A stretch of 61,549 nucleotides of DNA, from NCBI GenBank assembly GCA_947428935.1, contig CANENS010000007.1:1-61549 (forward strand), given 5' to 3'. The position numbers and the translations under genes are program-made. The first letter of the stretch is position 1. Every line of letters begins with the position of its first letter. Below, piece after piece: positions 26,678 to 34,504 of the stretch. The DNA is from an uncultured Candidatus Saccharibacteria bacterium. Its GTDB lineage: Bacteria; Patescibacteriota; Saccharimonadia; Saccharimonadales; Saccharimonadaceae. The notes beneath the pieces are model-generated. The model worked only from the letters and a program-made list of their open reading frames with translations, was not told where the DNA came from and did no database searches.

Positions 26678-27217
26678 TTATATTTCATAAAAGTCTATCT
26701 GACAATTTTTCGGTACATAACTTGATAAATCTCCATTCTTTGGTATTTCATTAAAATAAAAATATATTGCTCTTAAGATACCACCATGAGCTACGATTAA
26801 TATATTTTTATTTTCATTGTTTTTTATAATTTCATCTAAAAAATTATGAACTCTTTTAAATAAAGATGGTAAATCTTCAAAATTTGCATCTTCAGATTTG
26901 TAATTGTAATCAAAAAATATTTTTTTCCCAAGACCTTCTTTTTCTAAATCTTTTCCATCTAAGTTGCCCAAAGTTCTTTCTTTTAGTCTATTATCATATA
27001 TTACAGGAATATTGTTGATATTAATTATCTCACATGTGTGCTTAGTTCTTAACATTGGAGAACAATAGATTACATCATAAGCCTTATCTTTCATCAACTC
27101 TTTTGTTTGCTCTGCTTGACTGATTCCAATATCATTAATATCTTCATCTAGATGTCCATTATAAATGCCTTTTATATTCAAATCAGTTAATCCATGTCTA
27201 ATTATATATAATTTCAT
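26678..27217 (-). CDS. Histidine phosphatase (phosphoglycerate mutase-like)
   Basis: 179 residues. RHG motif at the start (IIRHGLTDLN, catalytic His), the second arginine in YCSPMLRTKHT, an acidic residue in LKERTLGNLDG, and the second catalytic His in IVAHGGILRA. Broad-specificity phosphatase family; substrate unknown. Shine-Dalgarno AAGAGG. The gene and its flanks are strikingly more AT-rich than the core genes around it (runs of AAA/TTT, codons ending A/T) and lie directly after tRNA-Leu, which suggests recent acquisition at the tRNA. Confidence 0.88.
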   Translation of the reverse strand: MKLYIIRHGLTDLNIKGIYNGHLDEDINDIGISQAEQTKELMKDKAYDVIYCSPMLRTKHTCEIININNIPVIYDNRLKERTLGNLDGKDLEKEGLGKKIFFDYNYKSEDANFEDLPSLFKRVHNFLDEIIKNNENKNILIVAHGGILRAIYFYFNEIPKNGDLSSYVPKNCQIDFYEI

Positions 27218-27401
27218 AAATACCTCTTATTTCAATAATAGCATATTTAATTTGATTAAAAGCAAATTATTAATTTTTGTATACTCTTATAAAAAATAGT
27301 ATTATACTTAATATTTGAATTTCTTTTAAAATTTTAAAAGTTGTAAATAACTACGTCAGCAGCACCAGATTGATAGATAATTTAAACTTCGAGTATTAGA
27401 A

Positions 27402-27429
27402 AAAACGACTTGTCAAAAAGTCGTTTTTA
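27402..27429. terminator. Bidirectional terminator hairpin
   Basis: AAAACGACTT, 5-base loop, AAGTCGTTTTT with A-run and T-run on the two sides. It sits at the right side of the AT-rich phosphatase segment. Confidence 0.65.
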
Positions 27430-27439
27430 CGTATTTGTC

Positions 27440-27852
27440 AAGGAATTATGCAACAAGGCCGGTAATTGATCCTGATTATTGAGATCCAAGAACTTTTTGG
27501 TTTGGTAGTGACGCTGATTTTGATTAAGATGCGACAGAGTCATGATGATAGAATTTCACTTTTGACGAAAAATTCGGTCACCGAGGCGGAATTGCGTACG
27601 CAGATTGAACAAGAAATGTGGGTAAAAATTATGCGGGAACAGCAGTGCAAAATGCATAAGCGTCGCAGAATTCCAATTCAGAACAGAGACTTGCTCAAGA
27701 CTAGTCATAAGATGTTAGCGTAAAAACACCGTTATCTGTTGATGAAGAAACGCCGGCCACTCCATTGCGCCCTTCGCCGTGTTCGGAGAATCTAGTGGCG
27801 AATACTTCGGATTTAAATCCAGGTTCAATAACTCCTAAAATGCAGGAATGAT
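27440..27852 (+). pseudogene. Possible decayed gene fragment
   Basis: An 85-codon ORF (27466-27723) and, in other frames, DPDY...FWFGSDADFD...DATES at its start and VKTPLSVDEETPATPLRPSPCSENLVANTSDLNPG after it look like pieces of one coding sequence broken by frameshifts. No start signal and no recognised family. Low confidence. Confidence 0.3.
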
Positions 27853-27972
27853 GGTGTGGGGTTTGCCTTTGAAGTGAAAGCAGAAAACATCCTCCCGAAG
27901 CTCCCCGAAATAGTCATCTATGCTATAATATAAGTTAAAGATTTATAGATCAAGTTAAAGAAAGGGAATGAC

Positions 27973-28674
27973 ATGTCCGGACATAGTAAATGGGCGACGA
28001 CTAAACGCCAAAAAGCGGTAGTAGATGCTAAGCGTGGTGCATTATTTACCAAAATTGCTAATCAAATTGCAATTGCAGCGCGCGCTGGCACTGATCCAAA
28101 TATGAATCCGTCGCTGGCCATGATGTTGGAAAAAGCGCGCCAAGCTAATATGCCGAAGGCGAACATTGAGCGAGCGATTGCGCGTGTGTCAGATAAGTCG
28201 GCAGCGGCTTTGACTGAAGACGTTTACGAAGGCTACGGGCCGGGCGGTGTTGGCATTATTATCGAGGTCGCCACCGATAATAAGAAGCGCACCATGCCGG
28301 ACGTTCGCAACGCTCTCTCGAAAAATGGCGGCCGGATGGCGGATCCTGGTTCGGTCATGTTCCAGTTTGCAAAAAAGGGCTTTATTGAAGTTGCTGAGCG
28401 TGGCGAAGATAATATAATGCTCGCGCTTGACGCTGGCGCCGAAGACGTCGAGGAAGGGGAAGAAGGCTTGGGAATCATCACGGATGCCAGCGATCTCATG
28501 AAGGTGCGTCAAGCGCTGCTGGACGGCGGTCTAACGGTCCAGGTCGCCGAGCTGCGTTATTTGCCCACTACTACGGTAGCGGTCGAGGGCGACGATGCGG
28601 CCAAGCTAGAGAAATTGCTCGATGCGCTCGACGACCTGGACGACGTGACCGCCGTCCACACCAATGCGGAGTAA
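27973..28674 (+). CDS. yebC: YebC/TACO1-family protein
   Basis: 233 residues beginning MSGHSKWATTKRQKAVVDAKRGALFTKIA, the signature of the family, with GVGIIIEVATDNKKRT and the C-terminal AELRYLPTTTVAVEGDDA. YebC proteins bind ribosomes and help translation through proline stretches, or act as regulators. Promoter TATAAT near 27924-27930 with a leader of ~40 bases and AAAGGGAA before the ATG. Length is near the family norm. Confidence 0.95.
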   Translation: MSGHSKWATTKRQKAVVDAKRGALFTKIANQIAIAARAGTDPNMNPSLAMMLEKARQANMPKANIERAIARVSDKSAAALTEDVYEGYGPGGVGIIIEVATDNKKRTMPDVRNALSKNGGRMADPGSVMFQFAKKGFIEVAERGEDNIMLALDAGAEDVEEGEEGLGIITDASDLMKVRQALLDGGLTVQVAELRYLPTTTVAVEGDDAAKLEKLLDALDDLDDVTAVHTNAE

Positions 28675-28695
28675 AAAGGCTCGAGACTTAACTCT

Positions 28696-28848
28696 CTAAG
28701 CCTGCTCGCCAGTCGTACTCAGGGGCCATTTTGGGTCAAGGTCTGAATCCCAATTTTTATGTTCAAACTCTGCTAATTCTGTACCTAGCTGCTGAATTAT
28801 ATTTAAAACATCAGTAGTTGCACGTCGGATCTTTATTTTTTCGTTCAT
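28696..28848 (-). pseudogene. Truncated GNAT acetyltransferase N-terminus (50 aa)
   Basis: MNEKIKIRRATTDVLNIIQQLGTELAEFEHKNWDSDLDPKWPL matches the N-terminal beta-alpha part of GNAT N-acetyltransferases (IRxAT...D...I..L...L..FE....D..LD..W). A TAG follows and no acetyl-CoA-binding part remains; the yebC gene ends 22 bases further. Its ATG overlaps the TGA of the HIT-like gene, so the remnant is still translationally coupled. Confidence 0.6.
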
Positions 28849-29342
28849 CTTTCTATTAAGTCTTTTAAACTTCGAACCGTTAGCCCCTCTTTGAGTTCTT
28901 TGCGTCCACCGATTGATGGCTTAACCTTCTCTCCTTCCTTCGGCATGAAAATATGGCAGTGCAGCCTCGTCAGAGAAGCTCCAGACTTAGCCGGATCGCC
29001 AAAACGGAAGCACAAACCTCCACCTTCCAGGTGATATTCCTCAATTAGTCTCTTCCAAACCGCGAGTAAATCCATCCACATTTCCACCGGCATATCCTCG
29101 AGATGGTAAATCGGCTGCATCGACACGACTAAGAAGTGCTTTTCCGCCCCTGCGTAGGGAAAGCGGTTGTTTGAAACATGCCAAAAATCGGTTTGAAACA
29201 GAATCTCCTGCTCGATATGCTCTGGAGCCATTGGGTCTTTGTCTTCCGTTTCCATCCTCAGCATGATATCAAGCTGCTCTTGATCTCGGGCATTCGGGGG
29301 GTAGATATATTTATATTCGGGCACTTCTAATGGTTCATTCAT
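28845..29342 (-). CDS. HIT-like nucleotide hydrolase/phosphorylase
   Basis: 165 residues from ATG 29342; TATGAT ends exactly 6 bases upstream, so leaderless. The C-terminal part has LTRLHCHIFMP, the H-x-H-x of the HIT superfamily, after HFLVVSMQPIYHLEDMP and GGGLCFRFGDP, more like the Ap4A phosphorylase/GalT-type branch than HINT. Probably acts on dinucleotides or nucleotidylated compounds. Followed by the GNAT remnant. Confidence 0.75.
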   Translation of the reverse strand: MNEPLEVPEYKYIYPPNARDQEQLDIMLRMETEDKDPMAPEHIEQEILFQTDFWHVSNNRFPYAGAEKHFLVVSMQPIYHLEDMPVEMWMDLLAVWKRLIEEYHLEGGGLCFRFGDPAKSGASLTRLHCHIFMPKEGEKVKPSIGGRKELKEGLTVRSLKDLIER

Positions 29343-29496
29343 ATATAGATCATATCGTTTAATACTCAAAAAAGCAAGGTGGCAGTCCAAGAATCGGCGT
29401 TATTGTATGACCGCTTTCTCCAGATAAGATTACTATAAAAATTACAACAATCTTGAAGTAGTGTAGCAAAATATGCGATACAATTTCAGGAAACTT

Positions 29497-30468
29497 CTAG
29501 TTATCATTCTGATCCGCGTTGACCGGATTTTTGGCCAAACAGATGGTTTCAATACCTTTTTTCTCAGCCAAAGCATGCGAGCGTTTACTCCAATTTCTTT
29601 CTGGGTGGTCTTCAAGATAATAAATCTTTTTTACGCCTTTATCAGCCAAAACTTTCATGCACTTATCGCAAGGAAATAAAGTGATATAGATTGGTGTATC
29701 AATTGTATTGGCTTCACCGAGTAGTCTCAAAAGATTGATCTCGGCGTGCTCTGTCGTAGCATAAAAGAGCTCGGTGCGTTGTTCGATATCGTATTTTGGA
29801 ATAGTAAAGTCGATTTGGTTCGAGGAGAAATACCACTTTCCACCCCAATTGCAAGCCGCCGCCACTGGGCAAACTGGATCGCTAGAGTTTTTGACCTCCT
29901 TGAGCAACTGTGGGATCGGCTCCGGCATTCCACCCTTTTTGTATCCAATTCGGCGTTTCAAGCCTGCTGCGGCCAAAGCGACTTTTTCATCAATATCTTG
30001 TGCCTTTTTGATCCGGCTGGCGATCATAATTTTGCGAATTTTATCGGAAGTCGAGGTTTTGGCTTGACGGGGAAGTACTTTAACCTCGCCGCAATACCTG
30101 CCGAGTTTCTTGATATCCTCATCCGAGTAGGTTTCCTTAATCGCGATCAAGACGTCCGGTTTCACTGTCTTGATCAAATTCCACTTCGGCTCATCAATCC
30201 CTTTAATCACAATCGCATCAGCAATATTCAGCATATTGATAAAATCGTAGCGCTCTTTTTCGGGAATCACTGGGCGAGTCGGGCCTTTGCGTTTGCGAAT
30301 TTTTTCATCACTATCCATAGCGATGATCAAAAAATCGCACAGAGCCCGCGCCTTCAAAATGTAGCGTAAATGGCCAAGATGGAAAAGATCCCAAGAGCCT
30401 TGGACCAAACCAATTTTCTGACCGGCTTTGCGAGCAATTTTCGTATTTGCTAACCAATTTTCGTCCAT
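29497..30468 (-). CDS. Nucleotidyltransferase-dCMP deaminase fusion
   Basis: 323 residues. N-terminal ~1-140: cytidylyltransferase-like (RfaE-C/CTP-transf) fold with GLVQGSWDLFHLGHLRYI containing H-x-G-H. C-terminal ~190-320: zinc cytidine/dCMP deaminase with HAEINLLRLL (H-A-E) and FPCDKCMKVL (P-C-x-x-C). The two are normally separate proteins. It lies 15 bases downstream of thyA on the same strand, so the deaminase likely makes dUMP for thymidylate synthase. The role of the nucleotidyltransferase half is unknown. Confidence 0.88.
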   Translation of the reverse strand: MDENWLANTKIARKAGQKIGLVQGSWDLFHLGHLRYILKARALCDFLIIAMDSDEKIRKRKGPTRPVIPEKERYDFINMLNIADAIVIKGIDEPKWNLIKTVKPDVLIAIKETYSDEDIKKLGRYCGEVKVLPRQAKTSTSDKIRKIMIASRIKKAQDIDEKVALAAAGLKRRIGYKKGGMPEPIPQLLKEVKNSSDPVCPVAAACNWGGKWYFSSNQIDFTIPKYDIEQRTELFYATTEHAEINLLRLLGEANTIDTPIYITLFPCDKCMKVLADKGVKKIYYLEDHPERNWSKRSHALAEKKGIETICLAKNPVNADQNDN

Positions 30469-30483
30469 CGTCTGCCCCGGTTT

Positions 30484-31401
30484 TTAAATCGCTACTGGTA
30501 TGCCCTTGACCGCGGGTTCCGGTTCGTAATCGCTTAATTCTAAATCATCCGCCCGGTAATCAAAAATACTGTCGTGGCGGTTCTTGATTTCAAGAGTCGG
30601 GAAAGGATGGCTTTTGCGCGCCAGAACCTCGTCAATTAATGGCATTTGGTTTTCATAAATATGCGCATCCGAAATCATGTGGATGAATTCATACGGCTCT
30701 AAATCAAGCAAGTCTGCCATAATTAGCAGTAGCGCAGAATATTGCACCCAGTTGCTGGGGCAGCCAATCAAAACATCGCAGCTACGCTGAAACATAACCA
30801 TACTTAGCTTATTTTCTATAATACGAAAATGAATCCAGCCATGGCACGGACAAACCACAACTTTTTGTTGGTGGTTTGTATTACGAATAGTATATTGCGG
30901 AATCCAAGGCGTGATGAAATGTGCTTTCAGCTCGGGACGCTCGCGCATTTGCTCGATAATTTCTGCAAACTGATTAAAAGACTTACCCTCGGCGGTCGGA
31001 AAATCGTGAAAAGCCGCACCATAGGAACCAGATCCTAAATCGCCAGTTTTCAACCCGCGTTTCGCACATTTCTTTTCCGTGCACCAAGCCGCCCACCATT
31101 TACAGCCGAATTTTTCCAAGTCCTCCTGTGTGTGAGCACCATTGATAAAAGCCAAAAGCTCACCCACCGCACCTTTCCAAAAACCTTTTAGACTGCGTTC
31201 AGTCAAAAAGGGCACCCCATTCTCTAAAACATTAAACCGCAGCACTGGCGCACCAAGCAGATCCACCGTCCGCACTTCTTCACCTTTCTCATCCACCATC
31301 GGTGAACGGCTCCACATCCCCTGATCTAAAATCGCGCGAATCAAATTCTTGTACTGCTCATCCGGTGTCCTCTCTACATATGGCTTATACTTTGCTTTCA
31401 T
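30484..31401 (-). CDS. thyA: Thymidylate synthase
   Basis: 305 residues. QKVVVCPCHGWIHF holds the catalytic Cys (usual form LPPCH; here VCPCH), with QRSCDVLIGCPSNWVQYS, the dUMP-binding R/Q and LIGxPxN region, and DAHIYENQ near the C-terminus. Converts dUMP to dTMP with methylene-tetrahydrofolate. A Cys-rich insert (WWAAWCTEKKCAKRGLKTGDLGSGSYG) is seen around residues 100-128. First gene of the thyA-dCMP deaminase pair. Confidence 0.93.
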   Translation of the reverse strand: MKAKYKPYVERTPDEQYKNLIRAILDQGMWSRSPMVDEKGEEVRTVDLLGAPVLRFNVLENGVPFLTERSLKGFWKGAVGELLAFINGAHTQEDLEKFGCKWWAAWCTEKKCAKRGLKTGDLGSGSYGAAFHDFPTAEGKSFNQFAEIIEQMRERPELKAHFITPWIPQYTIRNTNHQQKVVVCPCHGWIHFRIIENKLSMVMFQRSCDVLIGCPSNWVQYSALLLIMADLLDLEPYEFIHMISDAHIYENQMPLIDEVLARKSHPFPTLEIKNRHDSIFDYRADDLELSDYEPEPAVKGIPVAI

Positions 31402-31460
31402 CTGACCTCCTCCAATAAGCCTATTTTAGCAGAGGTAAATTTCAGTGTCTAGACTAACTT

Positions 31461-31650
31461 TTGTCTTTTAAAAAATATGTATGTTATAATGAAGGTGCAT
31501 CACTTTTATCAACAGACAACTATTAGTCTACGTATGGCGAGCTAAATAGTCCGTAGAGGGCGCCGAGAGTACCCTTTGAGACTATTGGCTTGATGAAAGC
31601 AGAAGATAGTTGTTGATAAGAGTGATGCACCTCGCGGTGCCCTTTTTGTT
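31461..31650 (+). ncRNA. Multi-branched structured RNA with own promoter and terminator
   Basis: TTGTCT (31461-31466), 18 bp, TATAAT (31485-31490). The RNA is closed by a 21-bp stem: 31494-31514 pairs with 31611-31631 with one G-U. Inside, short stems ACTATT/GATAGT, TCTACG/CGTAGA, AGGG/CCCT and GCTT/AAGC suggest a branched fold. The 3' strand of the closing stem overlaps a terminator hairpin GCACC-TCGC-GGTGC (31627-31640) followed by CCTTTTT. It could be a stable small RNA (6S-like by its closing stem, but branched) or an attenuator for the membrane protein at 31767. No known class recognised. Confidence 0.7.
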
Positions 31651-31766
31651 TGTTGGGGTCAAAAACTCAACCACTCCGAGCTTTCTCCAGCAAGCAAAAT
31701 CATTAAACCTAGAACTACACAGGGCACCGCGGCAATAACAATATCATAACCAAAAGGGAAGGCGGT

Positions 31767-32840
31767 ATGGAAAAAGCGAACAATGGTCAGGGCGGATCGA
31801 CTTTTCAAGGTCCAATTATGAACGAAGTATCGACTCCGAATCAAGCAACCGATAATAACACCTTTAATAATACAACCAATATGGGCCAGCCAGATGGAAC
31901 CCCAGCAGGAGATTGGCCAAACAATCCTCAAATCCAAAATAATACATTTGGCCCTCAACCGGTCCAGCCGTTCAATAATGGCTACCAAGCGGCGCCAGCT
32001 CCAAAACGCACGTCTAAAGCCGTAATCGTTTGCGCGATTGTGATTCCAATTGTGGTAATCTTGGGTATTTTGGGCACGGCCGTGGTCGTTTTGATATTTG
32101 GCGTCGGTAGCTATGCGGAAACCTTCACCGCTTTTGACGAATTTGACAAAAAAATGGCTGAAATTGCTAATGGTAATAGCTGCTCTCAGATGACTTCGAA
32201 GATAGGCTCCGAGACTGTTTCAGGGACGACTTACGAAGGTTATATTTCAAGTTGTGCAGACGATATTGTTGCCGCCATAGAAGCAGCTGGTCAGTTTGCC
32301 AAAACCTATGGCGCGAAACACAATCCAGAGATTAAGGCGGGACTCGAAGCTTATAAAAATACACTTGATACTTTTTACACTGATGAGCGCGGTCTGCGCG
32401 CAAAAATGAACAATTTCGGTGCTTGGCATGAATTTATGAAAATCATTTCTGAGGTAGGGGCAGGCAATTTCTTCGAAAATCCGGACGAAAACCGTGCTGC
32501 GCTTAGCCGAGCGCTCGATATTATTAGGGAAACGAATGTTCCTGCAGCCGTTGCTTTTGCAGATGAATGTGAAACGAGATTTGACGATTTGTATCAAGCA
32601 GCGGTAGCCTATGCAGCTAATCCTAGCTTCTCAGGATATGACATGCTACAAACCGCCTATACCACGTTCGATAATTATATTGACGCATTGGATGAGGTGA
32701 GTGTGTATGGCATAGATATTGCGAAGATTGACGAGTTACAGGTAAAAATGAACGATCTGCGCGACATCATGAATACGGTTTACGCCGAAGAAGAAGGAAC
32801 TGCCTTTGAAAAATATAGCGAATCTCAGAGTATGACATAA
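31767..32840 (+). CDS. Membrane-anchored surface protein with disordered N-terminus
   Basis: 357 residues. The first ~75 residues are Asn/Gln/Pro-rich (cytoplasmic, low complexity), then a TM at ~86-110 (AVIVCAIVIPIVVILGILGTAVVVLIFGV), then a ~245-residue external helical domain with one CSQMTSK/SSCADD cysteine pair. AAGGGAAGGCGG precedes the ATG. It lies 120 bases after the structured RNA. The same plan (N/Q/P-rich head then TM) is used by the next gene. Function unknown. Confidence 0.7.
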   Translation: MEKANNGQGGSTFQGPIMNEVSTPNQATDNNTFNNTTNMGQPDGTPAGDWPNNPQIQNNTFGPQPVQPFNNGYQAAPAPKRTSKAVIVCAIVIPIVVILGILGTAVVVLIFGVGSYAETFTAFDEFDKKMAEIANGNSCSQMTSKIGSETVSGTTYEGYISSCADDIVAAIEAAGQFAKTYGAKHNPEIKAGLEAYKNTLDTFYTDERGLRAKMNNFGAWHEFMKIISEVGAGNFFENPDENRAALSRALDIIRETNVPAAVAFADECETRFDDLYQAAVAYAANPSFSGYDMLQTAYTTFDNYIDALDEVSVYGIDIAKIDELQVKMNDLRDIMNTVYAEEEGTAFEKYSESQSMT

Positions 32841-32920
32841 ATATATGCTGTTTGGGCTGAGTTTTCCGCAACTTAGTCTTAGTAAATTAGTAAAAATAAA
32901 TTTTTATATAGAGAGACAAT

Positions 32921-33352
32921 ATGGACAACGGTCTTAATCAAAGTCAAATAAACCCCAATCTACCAAACAACCAATCGCAAGATCCGAATTTCCGCGTTCA
33001 GCCGAATCCTAATGTTGGCACAAATATGGGGCAAGCCGGGTCTCAGCAACCAATCTGGAATAATACGAATCAATATGCTCAGCCGATTGGAGATAAAGAC
33101 CAGAAAACAAAAGAAAGACTATGTATCGTGGGATTCTGTATTAGTATTATTTCAATGTTGGTAGCCCCTTTTGCGCTACCTATTCTGCCGATCATATTGG
33201 CTATTGGTTGTGCAGTTGAAGGCTTGAAGACTAGAAGGCGTGGGTTGGCAATTGCTACTATCGTTTTATCTATTCTTGCGATCGTAGTTTGGCTAGTATT
33301 TTGGCTCATCGCACTAGCTATCAACGGAAGCGGAAAAGATCTTTATAGATAA
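32921..33352 (+). CDS. Small membrane protein, DUF4190-like
   Basis: 143 residues. N/Q/P-rich head (1-60), then two TM helices (~70-95 and ~110-135) with KTRRRG between, the layout of DUF4190-type proteins. GGAGAGACA-like sequence before the ATG is weak. Probably in the same unit as the preceding gene, 80 bases upstream. Confidence 0.6.
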   Translation: MDNGLNQSQINPNLPNNQSQDPNFRVQPNPNVGTNMGQAGSQQPIWNNTNQYAQPIGDKDQKTKERLCIVGFCISIISMLVAPFALPILPIILAIGCAVEGLKTRRRGLAIATIVLSILAIVVWLVFWLIALAINGSGKDLYR

Positions 33353-33399
33353 ACAATTTGATGCTACCCGTAGATTATATAACAAAAATGGGAATCTAA

Positions 33400-33487
33400 T
33401 TGCCGAGTTTTCACCCACCAGAATCCACAGGCGACGGATTTCGCCGGTCCTCACCCCCATTATAGCACAGGTTGCAACAAAAGTCAA
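33400..33487 (-). promoter_or_regulatory. Orphan promoter with 5' hairpin (divergent member F of the leader family)
   Basis: TTGACT (33487-33482), 17 bp, TGTGC-TATAAT (-10 33464-33459), then a hairpin GGCGA/TCGCC and the tail GATTCTGGTGGGTGAAAA, similar to GATCTGTAGTGGGAAAA of the copy at 61287-61357. No gene follows on this strand. Confidence 0.45.
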
Positions 33488-33506
33488 GGTATGTTACAAT
33501 GATAGC

Positions 33507-33593
33507 GGAAGGGTGGCCGAGTGGTTGATGGCACTGGTCTTGAAAACCAGCAGGTTAATAGCCTCGCAAGTTCGAATCTTGTCCCTTCCGCCA
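33507..33593 (+). tRNA. tRNA-Ser(TGA)
   Basis: GGAAGGG pairs with CCCTTCC, then G-CCA encoded. Long variable arm; anticodon stem CTGGT/ACCAG, loop CTTGAAA, anticodon TGA. TACAAT upstream at about 33495. Confidence 0.93.
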
Positions 33594-33802
33594 TAGGATT
33601 TTATTACCTATAGGTAAGAAAATCCTATGAAAGAGGGCAAGCCGCGAACGAAAGTTCGCCCGCCGTAGGAATTGAGAGAAAAGAAAGTTTACTTTCTTTT
33701 CCGAGGTGACGACCGGCGGATAAGGAATTACGAAGTAATTCCGCTTCTTGTCCCTAAATTCAAGGAGGCAAACGGAGAATCCGTTCTTGTCCCTTCCGCC
33801 AT
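33577..33802 (+). repeat. tRNA-Ser tail duplicated around a string of short hairpins
   Basis: TCTTGTCCCTTCCGCCAT at 33577-33594 (tRNA 3' end) recurs exactly at 33785-33802. Between and just after are several perfect short inverted repeats with small loops: CATAGGATTTT/AAAATCCTATG, GCGAAC-GAAA-GTTCGC, AAAGAAAGT/ACTTTCTTT, GGAATTAC-GAA-GTAATTCC, AACGG/CCGTT and TTCGTAATC/GATTACGAA (to ~33835). CCGCCG/CGGCGG encloses part. Looks like a tRNA-targeting mini-element or its scar. Confidence 0.6.
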
Positions 33803-33869
33803 GGATACTGTTTCGTAATCTTTTGATTACGAAAGGTATTTAAGAAAAAGAAGGGGGAATTTGCAATCT

Positions 33870-33946
33870 GGTACCGTAGCTCAGTTGGTTAGAGCGTGGG
33901 ACTCATAAGCCCAAGGTCACTGGTTCAATTCCAGTCGGTACTACCA
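33870..33946 (+). tRNA. tRNA-Met(CAT)
   Basis: GGTACCG pairs with CGGTACT (one G-U), A-CCA encoded. Loop CTCATAA, anticodon CAT. It could be elongator Met or an Ile tRNA with lysidine; the body cannot decide this by eye. Confidence 0.85.
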
Positions 33947-34099
33947 TATTGTCATTAGATGGGTCTAAAAGCCCATTTTTTGTGGAAATAAAAGAGAACG
34001 GTAAACCAATTCTGCGGTTCGATGTTTATGAAACAAAGTATGTAGAAAAGTTCTGTCTTCTTTTCTCTCTTTCCGATTAGACTGTGCTATAATACCAGT

Positions 34100-34501
34100 A
34101 TGAAGAGTGAGCGCAAAGGTTTTACGGTGATTGAATTGTTGATTGTGGGGGCTTTCGCAGGGCTTTTGGTGATTCTGTTCTTCTTGCAAAAGGCGAATGT
34201 TGCTGCGATGCAGCGTGATGATCAGCGCAAAACCGCGATTAATGCGATGTATTATGCTCTAGAAGGTTATTACTATCCAAAATACGGCTATTATCCGAAC
34301 CAGTTGACGGAAGAGGAGCTGCCGGTGATTGACCCGCAGTTATTTACAGATCCTCAGGGCGTCAATTTGGGCAAAGAAGCCAGCTCTTATGTTTATGAAG
34401 CGGCGAATTGTAATAATCAGAACCAATGCCAAGAATTCATGTTACGCGCAACTTTGGAAAAGGAAGATACTTATATTAAGAAAGGTAAACAGAAGGAATA
34501 A
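34100..34501 (+). CDS. Type IV pilin-like / pseudopilin protein
   Basis: 133 residues. N-terminus MKSERKG-FTVIELLIVGAF is a prepilin peptidase site (G then F, E at +5) and hydrophobic helix. The rest has DDQRKTAINAMYYALEGYYYPKYGYYPNQL, as in major pseudopilins, and a C-x5-C near the end. TATAAT (34088-34093) ends 6 bases before the ATG: leaderless. It stands 3 bases before pgi, an odd partner. Type IV pili serve attachment and motility in this group. Confidence 0.85.
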   Translation: MKSERKGFTVIELLIVGAFAGLLVILFFLQKANVAAMQRDDQRKTAINAMYYALEGYYYPKYGYYPNQLTEEELPVIDPQLFTDPQGVNLGKEASSYVYEAANCNNQNQCQEFMLRATLEKEDTYIKKGKQKE

Positions 34502-34504
34502 CCT

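Noticed and set aside
31461-31650. SRP RNA, tmRNA or RNase P RNA
   Set aside because: None of their conserved loops (for example GGAAGG..AGCAGCC of SRP) is present. A 6S RNA is possible by its closing stem but the inner region is branched.
33965-34189. 74-codon minus-strand ORF
   Set aside because: It is antisense to the pilin gene and its promoter.
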